From the NCBI RefSeq assembly GCF_001427525.1, contig NZ_LMGU01000001.1:372001-436000 (forward strand): 64,000 bases of DNA, given 5' to 3'. The notes beneath the pieces are model-generated. The model saw only the letters and a program-made list of their open reading frames with translations. It was not told the origin of the DNA and searched no databases. The DNA is from Microbacterium sp. Root61. GTDB taxonomy: Bacteria > Actinomycetota > Actinomycetes > Actinomycetales > Microbacteriaceae. Below, piece by piece: positions 25,355-33,134 of this stretch; the stretch's first letter is position 1; each line of letters begins with the position of its first letter. Made by a program: the position numbers and the translations under genes.

Positions 25355-27790
25355 GTGGTGGTGCGCACGACGCTGCGGCGGTTGCGTCTGGCGCCGGTCG
25401 CGATCGCGGCGTGGGCGGTGGCGTTCTGGGCGACGCGCGTTCCCGAGGTCGCGGGCGGTGCGGCGCTGGCGCTGTGGGTGGGGACGCTGGCGGTGCTGGG
25501 GGTGTTCGCGACGCGCAGACATGCACGCGCTCGGACGGCACTGATGCTCGTCGTCATCGTGCTGGCCGGGGCGGCGGCCGCGGCATCCCACGTCGCCCTG
25601 GCTGAGCCCGCGCGCGCAGCGGCGCGCGCGCTCCCCGTCGACGGCGGTCGCGCGGTGACCGTCGACGCGATCGTCACCGGCAAGATCGAGCGCCGGGCCG
25701 GCGACCGGCTGGTCTTCGACGCACGCGCGACCGGCGTGACCATCGGGACGCAGAACCAACCGGTCGGTGTGGAGGTGAGTGTCATCGTCGCGCCCGATCG
25801 GGTCGACGGTCTTCTCGACGTCGGCGCCGTCGTGGTGGTGCGAGGGACCGTGTCGCCGGCGCGGCCCGGCGATCGTGCCGTCTGGTTCGTGTCGGCCTCG
25901 CGCGGGGTCGAAGTAGTCGCGACGCCGAGCGGGCTGTTCGCGGTGACGTCGGAGCTGCGGCGCAGCCTGGTCGCAGCCGTCGCAGGGCTTCCACCGCCCG
26001 GAGCAGGACTGGTGCCCGGGCTCGCCGTCGGCGACACGAGTGCGGTCGACGCAGAGCTGGACGCGCAGATGAAGGCGTCGAGCCTGTCGCATCTGACCGC
26101 GGTGTCCGGAGCGAACTGCGCGATCGTCGTCGGTCTCACGTTCGCCGCGGCCGCTGCGCTGGGAGCGCGACGGTCGGTTCGTGTGCTCGCGGCCGTCGGA
26201 GCCCTTGCCGGATTCGTGCTGCTGGTCACACCCGAGCCGAGCGTCGTACGGGCCGCCGCGATGGGGGCGATCGCGATGATCGGCATCCAGCTGGGTCGAG
26301 CGGGGCCGGGCATCGCCGTCCTGTCGCTCGGAGTCGCCGTCCTGCTGATCGGCGACCCGTGGCTGGCCGGCTCCCTCGGCTTCGCGCTGTCTGTCGCTGC
26401 GACGGGCGCGCTGCTGCTGTGGACGCCGAGCCTGACTGCCGGACTGGCGAGACGGATGCCGCAGGCCCTCGCCCTGGCTCTGTCGGTGCCGCTCGCGGCC
26501 CAGCTGGCCTGCGGTCCGCTGCTGGTGCTGATCACGCCCAGCGTGCCGCTGTACGGCGTGGTCGCGAATCTCCTCGCCGCTCCCGCGGCCCCGGTCGCGA
26601 CGATCGTCGGTCTCGCGGCATGTCTCGCGATGCCGCTGCCCGTGCTCGCCTCCGGGCTGGCCGCGGTCGCGTGGCTGCCTGCCGCCTGGATCTCGGGAGT
26701 CGCGAGCACGATGGCCGAGCTCCCCGGACACGCCGTGCCGTGGGTCGAGGGGTGGTGGGGGCTGATGCTGCTGGCCGTGACCGGCGCGGCCATCGGCATC
26801 GTCGTGCGGGGTCGACGGCCATCTGTGCGGCTGGGGTCGGTCTCGGTACATCTGGGCGCGGTGGCCGTTCTTGCGGCGGTGGTCGGCGTGGTGACCGGTG
26901 GTGCGGCGCTGACCTCGATCGCGGGACCGTTGACCGTGCCGCAGGCCTGGTCGATCGCCGCGTGCGACGTCGGGCAAGGGGATGCGCTGCTGGTACGGGA
27001 CGCAGGGCGCATCGCCCTCATCGACACCGGTCCGGCCCCCGAACTCTTGACGGCGTGTTTGACCCGGTTCGGGATCGAGCGCATCGACCTGCTCGTGCTC
27101 ACACACTTCGACCTCGATCACGCGGGTGGGGTCGACGCCGTGCGCGGCCGGGTGGGGGTGGTCCTGCACGGTCCGCCCGGCGACGGGGGCGATGAGGCGC
27201 TGATCGCGGCCCTGGAGCACGCGGGGGCCCGGGCGGTGGCGGCGCACGCGGGAATGACCGGCGCACTGGGCGACGCGCGTTGGCGGGCGCTGTGGCCACG
27301 GGAGGGCAGTCGCGCGTACGAGCCCGGCAACGACGCCGGCGTCGTGCTCGAGTTCACCGGGGGAGCACTTCCCTCGGTCGTGTTCCTCGCCGACCTCTCG
27401 GCTTCGGCCCAGCGGTCGCTGCTGGCATCCGGCATCCTGCGTCCGCGCTACGACGTCGTCAAGGTCGCCCACCACGGCAGCGCAGACCAGGCGCCCGAGC
27501 TGTACGACGCGATCGGGGCATCCGTGGCCCTCATCTCGGTCGGGCTCGGCAACGACTACGGGCACCCGCGCGCCGAGACGCTCACTCTTCTCGAGGAGCG
27601 CGGTGTGTCGATCGCCCGCACCGATCTCAGCGGGGTGGTGGCGGTCTGGGCCGGGACGACCGGGGTCGTGGTGTGGCGTGAGCGCGCGCCTCCCGGGGGC
27701 TGGGCGACGGCGGCCGCGTGCTGCGCGGTGTGCTCCGTTCCCGCGCCGACGGGGCGATCTGTGGGCCGGACTGTCGGCGAGGCTCAGTAG
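25355..27790 (+). CDS. comEC: DNA internalisation channel ComEC/Rec2
   Basis: An 811-residue polytopic membrane protein. An N-terminal OB-like domain (VDAIVTGKIERR ... DRLVFDARATG) comes first, then the competence core with HLTAVSGANCAIV and many transmembrane helices to ~520. The C-terminal metallo-beta-lactamase-like domain has CDVGQGDALLV, THFDLDHAGG (the metal-binding HxDxDH motif) and KVAHHGSADQ. ComEC translocates single-stranded DNA, and the lactamase-like domain may degrade the other strand. It is in one operon with comEA (1-nt gap) and probably holA (9-nt gap). Confidence 0.94.
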   Translation: MVVRTTLRRLRLAPVAIAAWAVAFWATRVPEVAGGAALALWVGTLAVLGVFATRRHARARTALMLVVIVLAGAAAAASHVALAEPARAAARALPVDGGRAVTVDAIVTGKIERRAGDRLVFDARATGVTIGTQNQPVGVEVSVIVAPDRVDGLLDVGAVVVVRGTVSPARPGDRAVWFVSASRGVEVVATPSGLFAVTSELRRSLVAAVAGLPPPGAGLVPGLAVGDTSAVDAELDAQMKASSLSHLTAVSGANCAIVVGLTFAAAAALGARRSVRVLAAVGALAGFVLLVTPEPSVVRAAAMGAIAMIGIQLGRAGPGIAVLSLGVAVLLIGDPWLAGSLGFALSVAATGALLLWTPSLTAGLARRMPQALALALSVPLAAQLACGPLLVLITPSVPLYGVVANLLAAPAAPVATIVGLAACLAMPLPVLASGLAAVAWLPAAWISGVASTMAELPGHAVPWVEGWWGLMLLAVTGAAIGIVVRGRRPSVRLGSVSVHLGAVAVLAAVVGVVTGGAALTSIAGPLTVPQAWSIAACDVGQGDALLVRDAGRIALIDTGPAPELLTACLTRFGIERIDLLVLTHFDLDHAGGVDAVRGRVGVVLHGPPGDGGDEALIAALEHAGARAVAAHAGMTGALGDARWRALWPREGSRAYEPGNDAGVVLEFTGGALPSVVFLADLSASAQRSLLASGILRPRYDVVKVAHHGSADQAPELYDAIGASVALISVGLGNDYGHPRAETLTLLEERGVSIARTDLSGVVAVWAGTTGVVVWRERAPPGGWATAAACCAVCSVPAPTGRSVGRTVGEAQ

Positions 27791-27799
27791 GCTGGAGGT

Positions 27800-28837
27800 A
27801 TGGCGACACCAGCTCGACGAGCACCCGCGAGCAAAGCGCGCATCGCCATCCCGCAACTCTCCTGGCGGACCCCGCAGCCGGCGCCGATCGTCCTCGTATC
27901 GGGACCGGAGGAAGTGTGCGCGGAGCGCGCGACCGCCGCGATCCGCGACTATCTGCGCGCCGAGGATGCGAGCCTCGAGGTCACCGACCTACGCGCCGAT
28001 GATTACTCCGCCGGGTCGCTCCTCGGCATGACCTCGCCGTCGTTGTTCGGCGAGCCACGGCTGATCCGCGTCACCGGCGTCGAGAAGTGCAGCGACGCGT
28101 TCCTGAGCGAGGCGATCGCCTACCTCTCGATGCCGCAGGAGGGCGCGACCGTCGTGCTGCGGCACACCGGCTCGAGCGTGCGCGGCAAGAAGCTGCTCGA
28201 TGCGATCCGTGCGGGGGAGGGCGGCGGCGTCGAAGTCCCGTGCCCGGCCGTCAAACGCGACTCGGATCGCTTCGACTTCGCTGCGGGCGAGTTCACCACC
28301 GCGGGAAAGCGCATCGCGTCTCCGGCGCTCCGCACCCTCGTGTCGGCATTCGCGGGCGATCTCACTGAACTCGCCGCCGCCTGTCAGCAGCTGATCTCCG
28401 ATGTCCCCGGCGATGTCACGGAGCAGATCGTCGAGCGTTACTACGGAGGCCGGGTAGAGACATCCGCTTTCGCCGTCGCCGACACCGCGATCGCGGGACG
28501 CTACGGAGAAGCCCTGATCACCCTGCGCCACGCGCTCGCGTCGGGAGCGGATCCGGTCCCACTGGTCGCGGCGATCGCCTCGAAGCTCCGCACGATGGCG
28601 CGTGTCGCGGGCACGAGGGAATCCTCGTCGGCCCTGGCCGCGCGGCTCGGAATGAAGGACTGGCAGGTCGACCGCGCGCGACGCGACCTTTCCGGCTGGA
28701 CCGACGCGACGCTCGGCATGGCCATCCAGGCGGCCGCCCGCGCCGACGCCGAGGTCAAGGGCGCCTCCCGCGACCCCGTGTTCTCCGTCGAGCGCCTCGT
28801 GACGGTCATCGCGACTCGAGTCCCGTTCGGCGAGTAG
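27800..28837 (+). CDS. holA: DNA polymerase III subunit delta
   Basis: A 345-residue clamp-loader subunit. It contains VLVSGPEEVCAERA near the start (the degenerate P-loop region of delta), then LFGEPRLIRVTG and the C-terminal helical collar (GRYGEALITLRHAL). Delta opens the beta clamp as part of the clamp loader. The order comEA-comEC-holA-rpsT is conserved in actinobacteria, which supports the call. No unusual features are seen. Confidence 0.92.
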   Translation: MATPARRAPASKARIAIPQLSWRTPQPAPIVLVSGPEEVCAERATAAIRDYLRAEDASLEVTDLRADDYSAGSLLGMTSPSLFGEPRLIRVTGVEKCSDAFLSEAIAYLSMPQEGATVVLRHTGSSVRGKKLLDAIRAGEGGGVEVPCPAVKRDSDRFDFAAGEFTTAGKRIASPALRTLVSAFAGDLTELAAACQQLISDVPGDVTEQIVERYYGGRVETSAFAVADTAIAGRYGEALITLRHALASGADPVPLVAAIASKLRTMARVAGTRESSSALAARLGMKDWQVDRARRDLSGWTDATLGMAIQAAARADAEVKGASRDPVFSVERLVTVIATRVPFGE

Positions 28838-28911
28838 TCCCTAGTGGCCCGGGTCCCGGCTGCGATGCCGAGGCCCGATCCGGCTAGCCCGGGCTCCCCG
28901 CCAAGCCCGAG

Positions 28912-28992
28912 CGCCGCCGAGAAACGACCTTCCGGCGGGGAAACAGTGCGCCGCAGCGTCTCCCGGCCGGGTTGCTGTTTCTCGCGGTCGGC
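28912..28992. repeat. nested palindromic element, type B, copy 1
   Basis: Outer arms GAGAAAC / GTTTCTC enclose inner arms GGGAAAC / GTCTCCC around a GTGCGCCGCAGC centre. The layout is the same as copy 2 at 29131-29201. Confidence 0.65.
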
Positions 28993-29040
28993 TCGCGGAC
29001 GGGCGCTAGCCGCTGCCGCCGGTCTCCCGCTGCTGCCCAT

Positions 29041-29110
29041 CGAGACTGCAACCGAGGGTCGAGACTGTGGGCATTACCCGCAGTCTCGACCCTCGGTTGC
29101 AGTTTCGCGG
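29041..29110. repeat. nested palindromic element, type A, copy 1
   Basis: Outer arms CGAGACTGCA / TGCAGTTTCG and inner arms GTCGAGACTG / CAGTCTCGAC surround GGGCATTACCC. The whole unit is close to a perfect dyad of about 70 bp. Related units lie at 48222 and 63343. Confidence 0.75.
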
Positions 29111-29130
29111 TCTGACGAGCCACTACCGCC

Positions 29131-29201
29131 GCCGAGAAACGATTCTCCGACCGGGAAACACTGCGTCGCAGCGTTTCCAGACCGGAACCTCGTTTCTCAC
29201 G
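29131..29201. repeat. nested palindromic element, type B, copy 2
   Basis: GAGAAAC ... GGGAAAC ACTGCGTCGCAGC GTTTCC ... GTTTCTC. Four copies of a short GAAAC word are arranged as two nested inverted pairs. Confidence 0.65.
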
Positions 29202-29239
29202 ACCGCTCCCGCCCCGCGCCACCCGCACCACAAACGCAA

Positions 29240-29271
29240 GAAGGCCCACATCCCGAGGGGAGTGGGCCTTC
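29240..29271 (-). terminator. rpsT terminator
   Basis: A 10-bp perfect stem GAAGGCCCAC / GTGGGCCTTC with a 12-nt loop lies just downstream of rpsT. Read leftward it is followed by a T-containing tail (TTGCGTTTG). Confidence 0.75.
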
Positions 29272-29285
29272 GTGCGTGAAGGGGC

Positions 29286-29546
29286 TCAGAGAGCCGCGAC
29301 CTGCTTCGCGATCGAGGACTTGCGGTTCGCAGCCTGGTTCTCGTGGATGACGCCCTTGCTCACAGCCTTGTCGAGCTTCTTGGACGCCGTCACAAGAGCC
29401 TTCTCAGCCGCGGCCTTGTCGCCCGCGGCGATGGCCTCGCGCGTGCGACGCACCTCGGTCCGGAGCTGGCTCTTGACAGCCTTGTTGCGCTCGTGCGCCT
29501 TCTCGTTGGTCTTGTTGCGCTTGATCTGCGACTTGATATTCGCCAC
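29286..29546 (-). CDS. rpsT: 30S ribosomal protein S20
   Basis: An 86-residue basic protein from GTG 29546. The sequence [20 protein letters not shown] and the tail [20 protein letters not shown] are diagnostic of S20, which binds 16S rRNA early in 30S assembly. Length is normal. It is transcribed opposite to holA and lepA, as usual in this conserved neighbourhood. The longer open frame upstream is not used. A clear terminator follows. Confidence 0.97.
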   Translation of the reverse strand: MANIKSQIKRNKTNEKAHERNKAVKSQLRTEVRRTREAIAAGDKAAAEKALVTASKKLDKAVSKGVIHENQAANRKSSIAKQVAAL

Positions 29547-29778
29547 GTGTAAACGTCTTTCGTGTCTGAGGAGTGTTTCGGTCGGATGCCGGAAGCAGAA
29601 GAGGGCTGCCGCACGGCGGTCGTGAGGGAGCGAACCCACACGCAAGCCAATCACCGAGTCTATCACCTTGTCGCCTCTCCACCGATTCGCGCCGCAGAGC
29701 GCGTGAGGGCGCCGGATACGGCAGGATCGAGTCGCCGGCATCGTCGCCGACAACGCCCGAGACCCGGAGGACCCGTTC

Positions 29779-31134
29779 GTGGCCGCACCTTCATCAGTGA
29801 ATCTGTCCGCATTCCCCGCAGGCTTCCGTTGGTCTGCCGCCACCGCGGCCTTCCAGATCGAGGGCGCGCGTACCGCCGATGGGCGCGGCCGCTCCATCTG
29901 GGACGACTTCGTCGAGATGCCGGGAGCCGTGCGCGACGGAAGCACGGCCGAGCCGGGACCGGACAGCTACCACCGCTATGCGGAGGATGTCGACCTGCTG
30001 CGGACACTCGGGGTGGACCGCTACCGCTTCTCGATCTCGTGGACGCGCGTGCAGCCCGGGGGAACGGGCGAGGGCAACGCCGCGGGCCTGGACTACTACC
30101 GACGACTCGCCGACGCCCTGCACGCGGCCGGCATCACGCCGTTCGCGACGCTCTACCACTGGGACCTGCCGGTCGAGCTCGAGGCGGCCGGCGGCTGGAT
30201 GAACCGCGACACGGCCTTCCGGTTCGCGGAGTACTCGGCGATCGTCGCGGACGCACTCGGCGATGTGATCGGCCACTGGTACACCCTGAACGAACCGGTC
30301 TCGACGTCGTTGCAGGGCTACGCGATCGGCGAGCTGGCACCGGCGCGGCAGGAGCTGTTCGCATCTCTGCCGACCGTGCATCACCAGCTCCTCGCGCACG
30401 GCCTCGCCCAGCGGGAACTGCGCGAGCGCGGCGCGACGGAGGTCGGCATCGTCAACAACCACACGCTGGTGCTGCCCGCCGCCCAGACGGAGGAAGACCA
30501 CACGGCGGCCGCGATCTACGACCTGCTGCACAACCGGATCTTCGCCGACCCGGTGCTCACCGGTCAGTACCCGCCGCTCGAGCAATTCGGCCTCCCTCCG
30601 ATGCCGATCGAGGACGGCGACCTGGCGCTCATCTCGGCGCCCGGCGACTTCTACGGCATCAACTTCTACAACCCGACGACGGTCGCGGCGGCGCCGGCGG
30701 AGAGCCCGATCCCGTTCGACATCGTGCCCACACCCGGGGTGCCGCACACCGGGTTCGGCGACCTCTGGCCGATCCAGCCCAGCGCTCTACGCGACATGCT
30801 GATCGGGTTCCGCGACACCTACGACGCGCTCCCACCGATCATCATCGGCGAGAACGGGGCATCCTTCCCCGAGCCGGAGCACACGGATGCCGCGATCTCC
30901 GACGCCGACCGCATCGGATACCTCACCGGGCATATCGACGCCGTCGGCGAGGCGATCGCGGCGGGCGTCGACATCCGCGAGTACACGGTCTGGTCGTTGC
31001 TGGACAACTTCGAATGGGCGGAGGGGTTCACACAACGCTTCGGATTGGTGCACGTGGACATGAGCACCAGTCAGCGCACACCGAAGGCATCCTTCGACTG
31101 GTTCCGCGCACTCATCGCAGAGGCACGCGCATGA
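29779..31134 (+). CDS. beta-glucosidase, glycoside hydrolase family 1
   Basis: A 451-residue cytoplasmic enzyme from GTG 29779. The GH1 acid/base Glu172 lies in TLNEP and the nucleophile Glu358 in IIGENGAS. The N-terminal [14 protein letters not shown] and [13 protein letters not shown] also match the family. It hydrolyses beta-linked glucosides or galactosides entering the cell. The MFS transporter gene overlaps its stop (ATGA), so uptake and cleavage are coupled in one operon. No regulator is adjacent. This block sits between rpsT and lepA, which are usually neighbours. Confidence 0.94.
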   Translation: MAAPSSVNLSAFPAGFRWSAATAAFQIEGARTADGRGRSIWDDFVEMPGAVRDGSTAEPGPDSYHRYAEDVDLLRTLGVDRYRFSISWTRVQPGGTGEGNAAGLDYYRRLADALHAAGITPFATLYHWDLPVELEAAGGWMNRDTAFRFAEYSAIVADALGDVIGHWYTLNEPVSTSLQGYAIGELAPARQELFASLPTVHHQLLAHGLAQRELRERGATEVGIVNNHTLVLPAAQTEEDHTAAAIYDLLHNRIFADPVLTGQYPPLEQFGLPPMPIEDGDLALISAPGDFYGINFYNPTTVAAAPAESPIPFDIVPTPGVPHTGFGDLWPIQPSALRDMLIGFRDTYDALPPIIIGENGASFPEPEHTDAAISDADRIGYLTGHIDAVGEAIAAGVDIREYTVWSLLDNFEWAEGFTQRFGLVHVDMSTSQRTPKASFDWFRALIAEARA

Positions 31135-32402
31135 CCGCGGCATCCGCTGACGCCACGAAGGGCGAGACGAAGACCGGTGCCAAGAAGGTCGGCGCCGGGT
31201 GGATGACCCTGTTCACCCTCGCCTGGCTCGCGCTGTGGACCGTGCAGCTGACGCCGGTGCAGCTGCTGCTGCCGCTGCAGTTGAACACTCCGGATGACGC
31301 GGACGGCTGGATCCGCGGCGTCGTCTGGTCGGGCATGGTGCTGGCCGCCGGCGGGATCGCCGCGATCATCGCGGGTCCGCTCGCGGGGGCGTTGTCCGAC
31401 CGCACCACCGTCCGACTCGGTCGCCGCCGGCCGTGGGCGCTGGGCGGCACCTGGCTCGGCACGATCGCGCTCGTCCTGATCTCGTTCGCCGAGGGCCCAT
31501 GGGCGGTCGGACTGGCCTGGATCGGCGTGTCCGTCGGGATCGCGGTCGCCTCTGCGGCCTTCACCGCTCTGATCGCCGATCAGCTCACGACGCAGCGCGG
31601 TGCGGCATCCGCGGCCGTCGGTTCCGCCCAGGCGGTCGGCATCGTCGTGGGCGTCGGCGTCATCGTCGTGCTCGGACTCGGCGTGATGACCGGGTACCTG
31701 GTGCTGGCCGGCATCCTGGTCGTCGTCGGCACCGTCACGGCGCTCCTGCTGCCCGACCCGGTGCTGCCCGCCCTCGAGCGGTCGGCGGCACGTCAGTCAC
31801 CGCTGCTCAGCGCCCTCCGCGACCGCGACTTCGCGTGGATGCTCGCCGGTCGCTTCACGGTCAACCTCGGCAATGCGCTGGGGACCACGCTGCTGCTGTT
31901 CTTCCTCATGTACGGGATCGGCTCGGACGCCGCGTTGGCCGAGGAGCAGCTGCTGCTGCTGATCGTCGTCTACACGGTCTTCATCGTGATCGCCTCGATC
32001 GTGGGCGGCATGGTGTCGGACCGCATCGGCAAGCGCCGGGGCATGGCGGTGATCGGCGCCTGCATCCAGGGCGTCGCCTCGCTCATGCTCGCCGCGGTGC
32101 CTACACTGCCGATGGCGTTCGTCGCGGCCGCGCTGCTCGGCGTCGGCTACGGCATCTTCTCGGCCGTGGGCCTGGCCTTCGCGACCGACCTGCTGCCGTA
32201 CGCGGACGACAACGCTCGCGACCTCGGCATCGTGAACGTCTCGGTCAACCTCGGACAGCTGCTGGGCCCGCTCATCGGCGCGGGACTGGTCGCGCTCGTG
32301 GGCGGGTTCTGGCTGCTGTTCGCGGTCGGAGCGCTGTTGTCCATCGTCGGTGCCTTCATGACGCGGGCCGCGCGGGTACCGGCGCCGATTCCAACGTCGT
32401 GA
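31131..32402 (+). CDS. MFS transporter, probable sugar importer
   Basis: A 423-residue membrane protein with about twelve hydrophobic helices. The cytoplasmic loop GPLAGALSDRTTVRLGRRRPWALGG is the MFS signature motif between helices 2 and 3, and GGMVSDRIGKRRG is its repeat in the second half. It starts at ATG 31131, overlapping the beta-glucosidase stop. The likely substrate is a beta-glucoside, inferred only from the neighbour. Its last 47 bp overlap the convergent hydrolase gene. Confidence 0.88.
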   Translation: MTAASADATKGETKTGAKKVGAGWMTLFTLAWLALWTVQLTPVQLLLPLQLNTPDDADGWIRGVVWSGMVLAAGGIAAIIAGPLAGALSDRTTVRLGRRRPWALGGTWLGTIALVLISFAEGPWAVGLAWIGVSVGIAVASAAFTALIADQLTTQRGAASAAVGSAQAVGIVVGVGVIVVLGLGVMTGYLVLAGILVVVGTVTALLLPDPVLPALERSAARQSPLLSALRDRDFAWMLAGRFTVNLGNALGTTLLLFFLMYGIGSDAALAEEQLLLLIVVYTVFIVIASIVGGMVSDRIGKRRGMAVIGACIQGVASLMLAAVPTLPMAFVAAALLGVGYGIFSAVGLAFATDLLPYADDNARDLGIVNVSVNLGQLLGPLIGAGLVALVGGFWLLFAVGALLSIVGAFMTRAARVPAPIPTS

Positions 32403-33099
32403 TCGCGACGTTCAGCAGGGCGTTGAACACCTCGGGGCGCATCGCCGTCACCAGGTGACTGGTGCGCGGCACGACGATCAACTCGGCGTGCCGCGCCACC
32501 TTCAGGAACAGCTTCTCGTTGAGGCGCAGCTGGTCGAACTGTCCGTTGATGAACCACAGCGGCACGTCGATGCGGTGGAGCGCGGCGAGGAGGTCCAGCA
32601 CCGACAGGCTGCGCAGAGCGACATCCTGCGCGTCGAACGCGTAGCCGCCGGCGCCGAAGTCCGCGCGCGTCTGGGACGGCAGGGTCCGGTCCAGCATCTG
32701 GTTGGTCAGCCACATGCCCCGATCCGGGAGCGCGTCGAAGCCGCGCGCGAGCACCCGATAAGTCGCCAGCCCCACACCGCGGGGGATCGCCGTACACGAC
32801 GCCGCGATGAACCCGGCGACCGGCGGCGGATCCTCCCGCCCGACGTAGTCGATCGAGACCAGTCCGCCCATGGAGTGCGCGACGAGCAGCACGGGGCCGC
32901 GCTCCGCGGCGTCCCGCACCGCACCGTCGATCGTGGCGAACGCGCCGTCCAGCGTGAACTCCTCGGCCATCCGTGTGCCGTGGCCGGGCAGATCCACCGC
33001 CGTGACCGGATTGCCGCGCGTGCGCAGGTACTCCACCTGCGCACGCCACATGGTCGCGGACGTGCGGATGCCGTGCACCAGGACGATCTGAACGACCAT
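32356..33099 (-). CDS. alpha/beta hydrolase
   Basis: A 247-residue hydrolase. VLVHGIRTSATMW is the oxyanion loop, AHSMGG holds the nucleophile Ser76, Asp189 in NGQFD and His215 in RTSHLV complete the triad. There is no signal peptide, so it is cytoplasmic. The substrate is unknown; esters, lactones or aromatic ring-cleavage products are all possible. It is convergent with and overlaps the MFS gene by 47 bp, and lies 35 bp downstream of the leftward secreted nuclease gene. Confidence 0.88.
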   Translation of the reverse strand: MVVQIVLVHGIRTSATMWRAQVEYLRTRGNPVTAVDLPGHGTRMAEEFTLDGAFATIDGAVRDAAERGPVLLVAHSMGGLVSIDYVGREDPPPVAGFIAASCTAIPRGVGLATYRVLARGFDALPDRGMWLTNQMLDRTLPSQTRADFGAGGYAFDAQDVALRSLSVLDLLAALHRIDVPLWFINGQFDQLRLNEKLFLKVARHAELIVVPRTSHLVTAMRPEVFNALLNVAITTLESAPVPARPAS

Positions 33100-33134
33100 G
33101 TGCCCAGGCTAGAGCGAACCCGTGCTCGGCGAGG

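Larger units (their letters stand above)
28838..29285. other. 448-bp intergenic stretch filled with nested palindromes
   Basis: No gene is supported. The stretch contains two type B repeat elements (28912-28992 and 29131-29201), one type A element (29041-29110) and the rpsT terminator (29240-29271). Short open frames here are repeat shadows. Confidence 0.7.

Noticed and set aside
29562..32402. Continuous 946-codon frame suggesting a fusion upstream of the MFS gene
   Set aside because: The first part is a shadow frame of the GH1 gene. The MFS protein starts at ATG 31131 with a normal overlap.
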